A stretch of 64,000 bases of DNA from Pezicula radicicola. Lineage: Eukaryota; Ascomycota; Leotiomycetes; Helotiales; Dermateaceae. The stretch's first letter is position 1; each line of letters starts with the position of its first letter. The DNA is taken from contig PDUO01000006.1 in the NCBI GenBank assembly GCA_003008705.1, forward strand, positions 195,295 through 259,294, read 5' to 3'. The notes under the pieces are model-generated. The model saw only the letters and a list, made by a program, of their open reading frames with translations, made no database searches and was not told where the DNA came from. The position numbers were made by a program, and so were the translations under genes. Shown here piece after piece: positions 1 to 12,510 of this stretch.

Positions 1-1197
1 TTGAGGTACTTTCTGTATCTGTATAGAGTAAATAGGTAGAAGAATCTAAGCGACCGGATTTAATTAAGCGACTATAATTTTATAAGCAATATTGTAAAGT
101 GTAAAAAAAAGAGATAATATTTAATATAAAAAATAAGGAAAAGAATACAGGTAAATTATAACTATAGTACGATAGTATAGTTAGTAGCTTTATACTTTTG
201 CTTGGTGATATAAATGAATCCAACAATTGTAAGTGTAGACTAGCCCTAGAGAAATCCAACTAGATTGCAAGCGCATGATAACAAAAGGGAGCGTAAAAAG
301 AGGTAGCTGTAAAGAAGAGGGTCGAGCAACCTTCCGATATATACAACAAGCTTAATTATAACAATCGTTCGTTAGGAGATTGCTATAGAGAAAGCTAGAT
401 CTGGGAAACTTTCCCCGGGAAAGTTAACATCTGTGCTTTATACTCCCGTATATCGTAAATGCTATTCGGCTCTGCGCCTTGAAACCCAGCCTTGCGATAA
501 TGCTGTGAAAGTACATGTATATATATTGTCGAATTAGAGAGACCTAAGTTATAAGCTATATTGTAGAGAGCCTTATCCCCGAGAACGACTAAACTATCAG
601 ACGTTTTCTGAAAAGCTAGGGAAAACGTGCTTCTTAGATTGTAAGAATATAATAGTCGAGAACGAACGTAGTTATATACTTAGTAGTTGAAGAGAACCCT
701 CCTGAAGTTTTATATACGTATATCTATTTCTTACTATACTAGATATATTCAGATAGAAATACCTATAAGAAGTTAGTAATAGCAACATTAAGAATAACAA
801 ATAATATCACTTTAACAGCAACTACACATAGTAATAATTCTAAAATAAATTAGGTACTTAGGACTTCGAATACATAAACTTGCAGCTTTACTATAGTAAT
901 TTCTCCTACTAGACATATATCTACTTACCAATTTCGTAAGAGACTTTAGGACCTATACCGAGAAAATATATATAATTGGTTTGTATAGAAAGAATTACTT
1001 AATTAATACAATCAGAAAGAGTAAGCTAGATATCACTGTTAGTTAGCATTAAGCGAGGATCTCAAACCCCTCTTTGTCTTTCTTAACACAAACCTTGTAT
1101 TGTTTGCAATTGGTTAAAAACGTGTAGGTTTTCGCGACTGTCAATATGCCAGCAGAGGTATCCCTTTGTGTGTCTCACGGTCCTCTACCTATGTCCC

Positions 1198-1292
1198 GGA
1201 CGTGCACGGTAAAATACATATATATTTTTGGTGGTAGAATTCTCGGGGTGCCGAATCCCTGTCTAGAGGGCCGTAAGACACACAACGGGATA
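1198..1292 (+). repeat. diverged dispersed repeat, copy 1
   Basis: About 95 bp that resembles the stretch at 2391-2484. Both begin with GGACGTGCACGG, continue through an AAAATA..CATAT..TTTT block, and share a GTGxCGAATCC core and a GGGATA tail. The differences include several C/T changes. The core GCCGAATCCC with flanking CGGGG/CCCTG looks like a tRNA T-arm, so a tRNA-derived short element is possible but unproven. Confidence 0.5.
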
Positions 1293-2390
1293 CTAGATAC
1301 CATACTATCTTATATACTTTTAACTAGGGTTTTAAAGGAACTTGAAATTCTTATAGCCTCGATGTTGCCAATCGAAAGCCTGTTGTTAATCGTGCATTTT
1401 CCTCTCTTCTCCATGTAGTAAACAGCTATTACGCAATATAACTCGACTTCTAAACATCCCCGTAGAACACTGCCATAAAACGGAAATATAACCAGGCTTG
1501 TTTGTAATCGAGAATTGTCTCAGAATGCAGTATCCAACCACTTCCCTTCTTTGCATCTAGGCCTTTTGTTCGTTTAAACTTGACCAGCCATCCTTACTTT
1601 TACCTGTGCCGTCTAAATCGCTCTATTCTACATCTGATATTCGCTGTTTCCGAACATAGCACACGGCAGCATGATTAGAATGGTCTAGAGTGGCCGTAGA
1701 TCTGATTTCTATTCACAATCTAAGTAAGGTAAGGAAGGTCTGTGTTAAAAATTCGTAGTTAGGACATTTTAGTGCAAGTTAAAAATTACTACAATGCATA
1801 ATACTAACATGCTAAAGGATTCTATACACTTTTCAGAAGTTGGAAAAGTGCACAATTTATCAGAAACTCTTCTCCAGTCGCCTTACTTTTTTTTCTAGAT
1901 AGCAAGAATAGGAGGGAACGAAGATCAACTGTCCTTTGCTATGAATAGGCGTGTAGCTCGCTTAATGATTTTTGTTTTCACTACAAGAACATGGACTTTC
2001 GATACAATTAATAGCGTAAGAATTTAGGTCTATTAAGAAAAATGGACGGGGGAGCTACTAATTAGCTATTTTGGGTCACTTCTCCACTTCCGTTTTCCTC
2101 TTGTATATTCCCTTCAAATTCACCTCGGCTAAAGTTTGTAATACCACAGCGAACACGGACTCCCTGTGAACCAAATCGCAATGAAACATATCCATTCCAC
2201 GCTCTTAGTTCTTGTTTTGCAGGCTCGCGTGCCATGTCTCTCGGTACAGGACCGCGCCTTGGACTTCAAAATAAAGTTTTAACTACTAACCTGCCTAATT
2301 TCCACAACAGTTTCTTCTCCCCCCCTTTCATTTACCTACACTTACTAGCTATCCCTTACATCGTTTTGCTGCCATACCCACGGACCAATA

Positions 2391-2484
2391 GGACGTGCAC
2401 GGCAAAATAACATATGTTTTTTTAGTGGCAAAAGCTCAGAGTGTCGAATCCTTGTTCAAAATGGCAGGAAACGGTGAAGGGATA
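2391..2484 (+). repeat. diverged dispersed repeat, copy 2
   Basis: Second copy of the repeat at 1198-1292, in the same orientation about 1.2 kb away. The GGACGTGCACGG start and the GTGTCGAATCC core are kept, while the middle is shifted by small indels. Copies of this age and spacing suggest a dispersed element rather than a local tandem duplication. Confidence 0.5.
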
Positions 2485-2960
2485 GACCTGATTCCAGAAA
2501 AGATAACGACTACCTGAGCGCGGTTTTCAGCATATCCGCATGTTCTTCTCCACAAGTCTAGAACCCAGCGTGCGCCTCGTCAACAACCATGATGCATCAC
2601 TTAGCACCATGACCATGCACAAAAGCGGCTCGGGACCCTATCATATGTGCCCCATATCCAAGAAATCTCCAAGACCAGTTAAATAAAAAAAATAAAAAAA
2701 CTCCCTCGCTCTACATCTATGCCGATCAAGCATCAAACATCAATTCATAACCTATCCGATTTCCCGACCTTTCCGTCCGCACCGAGCCGGATCTTCATAC
2801 CTATTGAACGATTAGCAAGTAGAGCAAGTAGGCAAGCTACAAGCTTGCAGGATGCAGCTTTACCGTATTATACTTTCCAGTAGTGGCTAACCAATCGAAC
2901 TCTTTTTGAAGATCTTCTTTTTGATAGGGTATACAGAAGCCTAACATGGTAAAGTCAGCA

Positions 2961-2992
2961 GATGATGGTGATGGTGATGGTGATGGTGATGG
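2961..2992 (+). repeat. GATGGT microsatellite
   Basis: About five tandem copies of a 6-bp GATGGT unit in non-coding DNA. It is a simple-sequence tract with no sign of being part of a gene. Confidence 0.9.
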
Positions 2993-5429
2993 TTCGAGGC
3001 GGGGTTTGTAAAGTCACCAAGTGACATTGGTATCTGAGTGTAACGTCATCACGGGAGATGTGCAACAGGGGATAAAAAAAGCTTATTTTATGCATAGTTT
3101 TTATGCAAAATGGAGTAGACATGTGAATGTAGCTGATACTGTATAATAATGCACTAGTTTTTTATACTGTTTTGTATTGTTTTGTACTGAAATGTGGTGT
3201 ATGAATACGAATAATCCTATTATTGCATTCGTGAGTATCAACTATGTACCGAGCTACAATGCAAAAAAAAAAAAAAGGTTTCATTGTTTGGAATTGGCGA
3301 AACAATGCTTGTTGTGAGTCGGGACCTACCGCACCATGGTCCGTGGAGTCACCGACTCCGGCCATCTTATCAGAGTTGAATAGTAATCCTGTCAGCGATG
3401 AGTTAGTTCTAGTCAGGGGCAATGAAATGATAATAACTCGAGCGTATTGGTGGCCTAGTATGTCATCGCAGACTCTAACCATTATAGTACAAACCAGAAT
3501 TTTTAGCAAACAAGGCCAGGTGGAGAAAGAAATACAAAAGATGCATGATTCGTACTTCCGACGACAGAGCAGTGGAACCTTTTCGTAAAGTGTCTTTTCT
3601 AGAAGCCCGTCACTATGTCACCGCTCGATGAGCTTTGGTAAACTAAAGTAATAAGTAGTTAGTTAGATTAACCAAGTTCTGAACCACGGACAGCGTTGGT
3701 CGCGGCATGTAGTCCTAGGCACTGGCAGGAATTGATGGAGAGGGGTAATTGGTGGCATGGCAACATTTGTCGTGAGATCCTGCCTTCCTTTCTGAAATGC
3801 CGTGCAGATCCCGATTTCGATAGTCTAGCGGCCTAGGATAGGGAAGCCTTGCCCAGACAAACACCCCCCTATCAGTGCAGAGATACCTGGTACTGGATGG
3901 AATGAGTATTCGTCGTCGCAGGAATGTGACCAAAAAATAAAAATATAATACAGATTTCAGCCTGCAGTTTGCTTGCACTTGTTACTTTTTGCCAAAAAGG
4001 CTGTTGCACTTTGAGCAGTCATTACAGTACCTACCATAGATTGTTCTGAACTTCCGCAAAGAGAGTTAGTTAAACGCGGTCCTCAGTCCAGTTTGCCGCA
4101 AGCCCAAGTGCCGGGCTGTCAAAGTGTCGCTCTAATGCCAGTAGCGGAATAATTCCTCCATTCCTTCATTCCTTCAACAAATCCTTCAAGAGCTGTCACA
4201 ATGTCACAATCACACCATCGCAGCGGATCTAGGGCGTATAAAAAAAACTCTGACCGTCTGCCAACACTAAAGCAGAGAGCCCAAAGCGAAAACTCCCTCA
4301 AGGCTAAGTAACTCGTAGATGGATGTTCCCGTACCAAGCTTTCAAGGGTGGAAGTGATGTTGACTGAGGATTGTCATCTCCTTCTCCTCTTTTTCCGCTT
4401 GACTTTTGACAAGTCTTTCCAAGCCTTCTCTTGTCTGTCGCCCAAGACAGACTACTTGCGCCAAAAACTTGCGGAGTAGGGCCATAGCATGAATGATTAG
4501 CAGCAGTATGCTTGCAAGGCGTTCGCAAATCAATTTTGGCACCTTGAAACATCCGTCTTGTAACTCTATCGCGACAGGGGATGAGTCCAGCCTGATGTTT
4601 CTCCATGACCTCGTTTTTGTGGCCCAGATGTTTATTTCCGTCCATGCTGTTTCTACGGCTAGACTAGCACCGAAGTTAAAACGTCTGGTTCGAGGAGGAG
4701 GAGATAAAATAGAGCTCTCAGTGGCATGAGTGCATCATTGGTAGATCTGAATAGTTCTGACACAACGCCTAAATATACTAACCTACGGAACCACGCCCAT
4801 CAAGGGAATGTCAAGTCAGGTCCGTAGTTAGAAGTTAGAGAGAGAACGTGCGATCCAGCCTAAGAAGATGGGTAACCATGCGGGCCAGGAGGCTCCTCAC
4901 GGCTTCCATATCCCGAACTATCATAGTAAACGCCTCGTATCCCAAGTTTGTTTCTGTGTCCCAAGCTTCAAAGCAAACCTAAGCTTCGCAACCTATCACC
5001 CAATCCAGGTGCCAAGGCGAAGTTTGGCAGCAAGAAGAGGCGAGCCGAGAAGTGACTCGGACGAGACGGTGTTTTGTTTCCTTTGGGATCAACCTAACTT
5101 TGGACTAAGCTCATGATCGGGCCATGGATATAGTTTTCATGGTGGTTTGTTTGAATTGGAAATTATTATGCTTTCTATCTGTGCATACGGCACCTATAGT
5201 ATATGTTATGGGTTCTAAAGACTATTATACAAAGAAGCGAAAAAACGCCAAAATTCGTTCTGCTCAATGGTAGCCGTGGCTGCGAGCGAGATAGCCCTTG
5301 TATTGCCTCCTTTTTGAGAATTTCTTAATGCCTTCCCAAAAGACCTTTCCTTGCCAATGAGTCCGCTGTCGATGTGATTTGCCCTGTTGTCATATCGTCG
5401 TAAACCTGATTTTCGTAGATCGTGATGCC

Positions 5430-6929
5430 TCAAATGCTTTTTGGCTCCCTCTTTCCCATTCCTCCCATAGATGAGGTGGTTTCAAACTCGTCCTCATACT
5501 CCCCCTCACTCTCACCAAGCCCAACACTGCCTCTACCAGTTCCTTGAGCAGCTCCATCTGCTGATCGAGCAGATCTAGCATCAGATTCTGCGCGCGCATT
5601 GTTGATCATGGTTGGGAGTTGGCGGCGGCGGGCGTTGATGAACCAGTTGGATATTTGATCTGGTGAATGTTAGTGTGAAGCAAAAAAAGCTAGAAATTAG
5701 GAGAACCTACTCATTTGCAAACCCGTCAATCTCATCAATTCTTGCTTCTCGTCCTCGGTAGGATACGGATGCTGGAGATGCGCAACAAACCAGGCCCTTA
5801 GCTTGTCCGTTGTCTCCTTTGGCAGATTCCCCCTTCTCTTGCGTGTCTTGCTGTCTCCACTCAACACCATATCACCATAGGCGCTCAGATAACCCTCGTG
5901 GGTCGCTTGAAGGTTTTGTGGATGATAGCCAAGCGAGGAGAATGGTGTTCTGTCGTGTGATATAGCAACAGAGTGAGTAGATGGTCCAGAGTAGGATGGA
6001 TTGCGAGGTTGTTGGTAACCAGAATATGAGAAGGGCTGTGGGTGCAAGTTGGATTGAGGTGGTGAGAATGAAGGGGGTGTCTGGGAATATGTTTGAGCTC
6101 CAGCATGAGAAGCGTCAAGAGCGTACTCTGACCAGTTGCTGTGTGCTCGAGGAGTGTGAGATTGCTGATGACTACGCTCGAAAGTTAGAGCTGGTAGACT
6201 TGGTAGTGTTGGTCTCCATTCGGCTCTGCTGGCACTGGGTGCATCAAAAGGGGGTGATCTCATCGAGGGAAGTCCCCCAGATGGAAGATATGGACTGGTA
6301 CGATTCGATCCTGACCATGATTCTGAGATTCGGCGGCTGGAGCTAGGAGATGTTCCGCCGCTTTGAGGGCGTGTCTGTCTAGGCGGGCTTCTGTAAACTC
6401 TGGAGCTTGGGTAATCTCTTGGCTCAGAATCCCGTTCCTCTTCGATCGAAAGCCTTCGTCGCTTGTTCATAGACGGTGAGTGGGCATAGTTGGTGGGTGT
6501 GATTGCAGAGGTTGGCCTAGAAGTTGGTGGTGAGAAGGACCTTGGTTGTAGGTCATCCCGACCAACGCGCAGGTGCAATTCTGGGACAGCCTATGACGAA
6601 TGTTAGATTTTTAGCCATTGAAAGCGCACTATTGCACTTACTTGTCGAATAGATGGCAGTTCAATACGGTCTACTTGTGATCGGGGCCTTGAGGGCAATT
6701 CTAAAGGTCGTCTATCATCCCAAAGCAACTCTCGTGCCGATGGGAGGACTGAATGTGCACGCATAGTCAAGGTGGACATATCTGTATCTCTGGGTGTGTT
6801 GCTTATTTTCTGTGTTGAGTATCGTGGTGGGGACAATTCCATGGAAGTAGTATTGTTGTGTGGGTTTTGTTGAAAAGATGAGAAGCCAGTGCTGCGACCG
6901 GAATCTGCGCCACTATTATTAGCAGACAT
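5430..6929 (-). CDS. KN/TALE homeodomain transcription factor
   Basis: Sequence-specific DNA-binding regulator. Three exons on the minus strand, 6929-6642, 6590-5711 and 5659-5430, join in frame into about 465 residues. The introns (49 and 51 bp) start GTAAGT and GTAGGT. The homeodomain lies near residues 347-407: a basic RKRRGNLPKE arm, the three-residue loop extension around HPYPTEDEK, then recognition helix WFINARRRQLP. The second intron splits this domain just before helix 3. The long Ser/Pro-rich N-terminus is typical of low-complexity regulatory sequence, and the tail is acidic. The domain belongs to the fungal KN group that includes Podospora PAH1-like developmental regulators. I start at the Met at 6929 (MSANNSG); an in-frame Met at 6962 would add 11 residues. 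Confidence 0.93.
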
Positions 6930-7836
6930 CCAGCGACATTCATATATGTGTGTGTGCAACAAAATTTGATCTGGAGTTACTCGATGGATAGACTAAAATG
7001 TGGAGGTAGTGATATGGTTATATCAAGCAACTTTGATCGACATCGGGACTCGGGAGACTAGATCAAAGGGCCAAGGAGGCTAAAACCAAGCCACAGGACG
7101 AATAGGTTTACACACCTTCCCAAGATTTGTGAGATTCTCTGAAGATCGGGTTCAGGCTCAGACAGGACAACGGGTTTAAGACGGCGGTGGCTAGAGTTGC
7201 GACTGTCGATAATGCTGGAAGAGATGTATTGGTCTTGAAGAAGCTATTCACTGGCGAGTATGACTTCTCCCAATAATGAGTTACTCGTCGTAGCTTTGAT
7301 ATCCCTTCAAGTCAATGGCCAGAAACCTGTCGATTGCTGTCTCTTTTGCAAGTAGTAGGCTCGTTGTATTGTACAGTGTGTTCTTGGGATTACGTTGCTG
7401 GCGGGTTTAGGGATCGGGGGAAAGGTGATGAGAGGCGACGCTGGTGATCTTATGTATGCTGCTGGGGCTTTGATGGGGTGGCCCGTGGGTATGGATGGCC
7501 TGTATAGATCAACGGGCCGCTGCACAGGTGCACAGGTGCCGTAATAGGAATATGCCAGAGCATAAAAGGACGTAGTAAGAGGGTAGTACAAGGCTCTGAG
7601 GGCCAGGGGTCGTGGCTAGAAGAAGTTTGGGGATGAGCCTTGTAGACTTGTCGTGGCGTCAGAGGCTCGTGCTGGGACCGAAAAGCGTGGTATCATGAAT
7701 GAATGGTACCTCAAGGAACTAGTGAAGTCTTTGCGTACAGACTTGAGTCGTGAAGGGAAGTAATGATCCGAGGAGGTGTTCACAAATTAGTAATGAAGTT
7801 ATTAGTGGCCGTTTCTAAGTTATTATAGTTAGTAGC
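6930..7836. other. upstream region of the homeodomain gene
   Basis: About 0.9 kb of mixed composition upstream of the homeodomain gene on its own strand. It contains only short frames without recognisable motifs. It is the likely promoter and 5' leader of that gene. I cannot point to a convincing TATA box or binding site. Confidence 0.5.
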
Positions 7837-8319
7837 TTAAGGGCGAGGATCCGAATATTCGTTCCCAAGTTTGACAATTTTGGTTCGGCAGGTGCAAATG
7901 ACTTGGTACGAAAGGTACTTTCTTACAATAGGCACATAGTAACATGATTGTCGTGGCTGGCGTTGCTGCCAAGAAAGTAGAACATCCACCAGATCTAGTG
8001 CTGAGTTTATGGTAGCGTGGACGCCGTGTGTAGAGTTCCCAGAGAAGCTTTCGGCCTGTGGCTCGTGGTGTATGCAGCGTGCAGCTAAAAATTCCCCGAT
8101 GGAAACAAGATACCGAGCAATGCAATCAACATAAAATTCCGGGGTCAGATCAATAGGCATGGGACAGGCTGTGTGGAGTGCGCTTTGCTGCAAAGTCCCG
8201 ACGGGATGAAGGGCCGGGTCCTGACTTTGGGGACTGTTCTCGCCTTGCGATTTGGCAGCGACAGTTGACACTTCGAATGACAGAGGTGTGATTTCCGGCA
8301 CTGGACTTGGCTCAGACAA
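7837..8319 (-). CDS. hypothetical protein, uncertain
   Basis: An open frame of 160 codons starting MSEPSPVPEI, with a Ser/Pro/Gln-rich first third and a more hydrophobic, helix-like middle (DLTPEFYVDCIARYLVSIG). It lies about 0.9 kb upstream of the homeodomain gene on the same strand. I recognise no family. A GTGAGT sequence just upstream of the start could be a splice donor, so the true gene may have another exon or may not exist. The composition is balanced rather than AT-rich, which slightly favours a real gene. Confidence 0.3.
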   Translation of the reverse strand: MSEPSPVPEITPLSFEVSTVAAKSQGENSPQSQDPALHPVGTLQQSALHTACPMPIDLTPEFYVDCIARYLVSIGEFLAARCIHHEPQAESFSGNSTHGVHATINSALDLVDVLLSWQQRQPRQSCYYVPIVRKYLSYQVICTCRTKIVKLGNEYSDPRP

Positions 8320-10388
8320 GCTGGCTCACTCACGAAAGTGTATGTGTTGAGTGTTGTGTGGTGGGTGGACTGGTTTTGGTGGCTGGTGCGTTGGCGAGCT
8401 GGGATAGCGGATGCGAAAAGCAGTGAGCTGGTAGGGATGCCGCTGTGACACTATAATTTGAAATAGACTTGGGAATTTTTAGCCAGATCCCCAATAATGT
8501 CGCCGTAAAAAGCTGCATTTCAGCATGTGTCTGCCTCTTTTTGGTCGCCATCAATCAGTAATCACAATGGACTCGTCCCCTAAAGGCCCTAGAAGAGGTA
8601 CCGGAAAACACACCGCAGTACTCATCTTCCACTAAAATTTATGGGGCGTAACACTCAGGTACCTCGCTGTAAGTTTGTAACTGGCAGATGTAATAATACC
8701 ACTCGGTGGCGTTTTCCACGTTCTCGTATTGTACCAATTCCTATGTTCGTTTCCTTCTCCGCATGCCAACAGTACCATCGAAACTTCCTCTCAACGTGTA
8801 CAAATTTACTCGTCAATTTATATAGCAGTACTATTCTAAATATTGCCTTCCTATAAACTTGCTCCAAGTCTCCGGCCTGCAGCAGCAGGTTGCAAGTTGG
8901 TTCTGCCAGATCGTGACTTGAGAACCTATTCCTAGTGCAGTAGTTCCCTAGTCAACTTGGCCATTAAACATTCACGTCCGCTGTCTAGGTATTCTGAGAT
9001 AACATTTAGGCTCAAAAAAGCCAAATATACTGTATGCTCTTGTTTGACCAGTACTGATGGCCGAACTTGCTGTGTATTGAAATGCCCAAATTACTGCAAC
9101 CGTTACTACAAACATACCAGCTTGCGAAAGCCTGGACGTTTCGATGACCCTTCTCTGTCTCATACACGGAAACAAGAGACGAGGTGGCCATTGGATCTCC
9201 ATCGTTCGTCCTGTTTCCGCTTCGCTTTGGGGATTCGCAAGCTACGACATTCTTGAACTCTGGCAGCAGACACAAGGGATCCCCCACACGATTAGTGTTC
9301 ATTTTTCATCTGACATGATCTACACCAGGGAAGGCACTTGAATACTCCATGCACTGTGATCTGAACCGACACGAAACAAGGTATCCTAGCCGGATGCCAA
9401 TGTATTGATGGACTAAGGGATGGGATGCCCTGGTTCGGCAAGCCGGGTCGGGCTGGTTAGGCTTTTACTGTGGAGCGCAGGAGGCCTTGGAAATGGATAA
9501 CAATGGTAGAGTGCCGTATTATTCATCATGTAAGCCTTGTGATAGAACTGCTTTTTTGTGTCTTGTACAAGTTGCACTTCTTGAGTTGAGTCAATCGGTA
9601 TTACTGATGCCGTGGACAGACTACAGGTAGACAGCCCTCTTCACAGCGTGCTGATCGCCGTTGAAGCCTGCCAAGGCACGTATAGTCAGGGTAAGGAATG
9701 TGCATTCAGATGCAAGCCTCGTTATGCAGCAATCGTGACTTGCTCTATCTATTCTGCAGTAGTCTGTTGCTGTACAATGCACTAGGGACGCTTCCTCTCA
9801 CCGTCTCTGTGCAGCAGAGGAGGTCCAAAAGTTAAAAGACGTGAGCAATCTTAACAGTCATAAGGCATCTTGCTGATAATGGTCAAGGAAGCTTGCCCCT
9901 CCCTCGTCCTCGAGCTCGCCTGATTCTGGACCTCGACCAGGGGAGCCGTGACAGTGACAGGCAGTTAATTGCAAGGTTATTTGACTTAAGACGCGAACAG
10001 ACCAGGGTCCGAAGTTCTGACGGCTGCTGTCTTAGAACTGTCAACTCTTCGCTGCTCTTCCTTAATCGGGTAATTTCTGCTTTCTCTCGTGCACTTGATA
10101 CTGTCGTCGGATGGGTAACTGCTGATGGAGTATCTTTCGAATATCTGTTTTATTATCGGAGGGCAGTGCAATTCATGTTTGACTGATGTTGCCAAATGCA
10201 TTCTGGTGTATCTCTGGCCTGCACAGAAAGAGGGGTCCAAGAAGCAATGGTCGTCGATCGCTGCAGAATTGAGAGGTATGTAGGGCAAGTCACAATTGGC
10301 ACTGCCGTTCTCCGCTTTCTTCCTTCTTTCTGCCGTCATAATATTGACAGCTCCTCGGCATATACTTGGTGGTGCTTACTTAGCACGT

Positions 10389-10424
10389 CCCCCCTCCCTC
10401 CCTCGCTCTCTCTCTCTCTCTCTC
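10389..10424 (+). repeat. CT-rich microsatellite
   Basis: A pure pyrimidine run with a (CT)n core. It is a simple-sequence tract outside any supported gene. Confidence 0.9.
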
Positions 10425-11702
10425 CCTGCGGCACAGGAAATAATCCAGAGATCTCTTGGATTCTTATTTCTGCACGATAATAAACCCTCGTGACTTTTGA
10501 TTTGGTGCGGAAAGCATGTTGTAGATCTTGGGACGATCTCCAGGTCTCGCCCAACCTGAGATCCCGCATGGGTATTTTGTTGAACAAGGGAACTGCTGCA
10601 CGAGCAAAGCCTATTTGTTGCATGTGATTTGCGTGCAGCTATTCAGACTCCAAAGACCCTTGAGCTGTCATTGGGCCCAATGCTCAGCAAGTAGGAAGCT
10701 ACTCACGGCCGCATCATTGCCGCGATCAGACGGGGGTTGGAACGTTGGGATAAATTCTCCGAAGAACAGCTGCATTGTGTTTCGCAAAAAGAAGGCTGAC
10801 TGAGTTGGAATACTGCAATAATACTAAGTTCCTTTCTGCGGAAAGTCTCGACTCCTCAAGCTGGACATATTACCTGAACCACAACCAATTATTCGTCAAG
10901 TATGATGCGGTGAGAGGTCAGTGAAAGAACAAGCCACAAAATGCATGTAAGACGGAAGCTGTTGACGGAAGTTAACTAGCAAGTAGAGGCTCTGAGTACC
11001 GATACTATAGGGAGTCGTCTTTTTTTTTTCGACCACCTAATAAGCCCAACAGTAATAGCGGGAAGGCTGGGCTGCTTGCTACGCTACGCTGTGCTGTGCT
11101 GGTCATTACTCGCTCGTATCGAGTCATTCCTCTGCAGCTGCAGGCACGCCGGTCCGCCGATTCCTATATCGACATGGTGAAAGTAGCTTTGAGAAGCTCA
11201 ACTTCCTAATTGCGTATGAAAAGTTTAAAAAAAATGGCCCCTGATCCCTCGTTGCACCACTCGTGTGCGTCCATTGCACAAGGGCAAGGAGGAGGTGATC
11301 GAATCGAGGAGTGGTCATTGATGTCGTTAAAATTGAAATGCAATTTATTCTCCCCCCCCTGCAAGTGAGATTGACGAGGAAGCCCCATGTTCATCCAATG
11401 AGGAGGCGTCGGTGCTGGGCCTGTCAAAGATGTGTCAAAATTCGAAAGATCAAAGATCTCCAGGTATCAAGGGACAAGGGTTGCACGAGCTTTCGCAAGC
11501 TGTTCCGAATGGGGAACGTAGATATTTGTTTCCGAGCTTCGAGATGGATACCTCCGTACAGAGGAAACAACAACAGTACTCAGTAGGATGGCTTTGCTTT
11601 TGGACATCACAGCGTCGAGACAGTGTATGATGGCTATGTTAGGCATGCGACATCACACCATCACAAACAGTCTTCTTTCTTTCCTGCAAGTGCCTCGCTG
11701 GT

Positions 11703-11740
11703 GCAGGTGCAGGTAGTGCAGGTAGGTGCAGGTGCATGGG
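11703..11740 (+). repeat. GTGCAG-type simple repeat
   Basis: Imperfect tandem copies of a 6-bp GTGCAG unit with TAG interruptions, in non-coding DNA. Confidence 0.8.
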
Positions 11741-12481
11741 GGGTTAGTTAGTTAGCATGCGTGGTTGTCGCCAATCTTGCAGTCCAGTTAGCAGATTGCA
11801 TGGCTAACGAGTGGCATCACAGCACAATCTAATAAGCACCCAAATGCAACACACATGATTTGAAAAGGCGTGGAAGCAGGTACAACAGCTACTTTCTCCT
11901 CGTGTTTTTTCTTCTTCTTTCCTTTTCGAGTCTCAAACCAAATCCCACGTATACGAAGCGAACGGAAGGATCAAAGAGCGGCCCGAGACAGAACCCCAAA
12001 GTCGCGGACAGGTAGATAGCCGAAATGGTGAAAGGCAATTCGCCATGCCCACCCTTTTGGGGCCATCTTCCGAAGTGTCAGATTTTTTGACAGGCGTGGT
12101 AGACACGGAGGGATCAGACATGCAGACATGCGCCAGCCTGTCACAGTTCTAGATGCCCTATAACCCCTATATTCTGAGGGGGCTGACAGCAACGATAAAC
12201 CCAGTCAGCCTCAAGAAGATCTGGAGAACAGCTGGCTGCCGACATCAGAGATAATATTGAATATTATTATTATTGGGATGCCCATGTTTGAGGATCAGGG
12301 GGCCCATCAGATCACGAACTCCCTTAACTTTGCTGTACTACTACAACACTTGTCCTTGTCTTCCTTAGCCGACGTTTACCGACAACGGCTACATACATCC
12401 ATCCTCTAGTTCTTAACTACCACCACCACCCCCCTACGTACAGTACTTAACTCAGCTCAGCTCCTCAAGAAAACGAAGTTG

Positions 12482-12510
12482 GTCCCGTAGAGTCCCGTAG
12501 AGTCCCGTAA
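12482..12510 (+). repeat. triplicated GTCCCGTAGA
   Basis: Three head-to-tail copies of a 10-bp unit, the last one altered at its end. It is a small minisatellite without an associated gene. Confidence 0.85.

Larger units (their letters stand above)
1..5429. other. gene-poor, partly AT-rich flank
   Basis: No open frame here has coding character. Roughly the first kilobase is strongly AT-rich with stops in all frames, as expected for RIP-mutated repeat DNA. From about 2 kb to 5.4 kb the composition is more balanced, but the frames (for example the overlapping opposite-strand frames at 3162-3588) show no recognisable motif, splice structure or codon pattern. I see one diverged repeat pair and one microsatellite, listed separately, and nothing else. 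Confidence 0.6.

Noticed and set aside
3162..3588. Opposite-strand frames of about 115 codons
   Set aside because: They mirror each other over the same DNA, contain a homopolymer-coded Lys run and have no motifs.
5390..5599. Leu-rich minus-strand frame starting MRAQNLML
   Set aside because: It is the wrong frame of the last homeodomain exon; the correct frame continues the WFINARRR helix to a stop at 5430.
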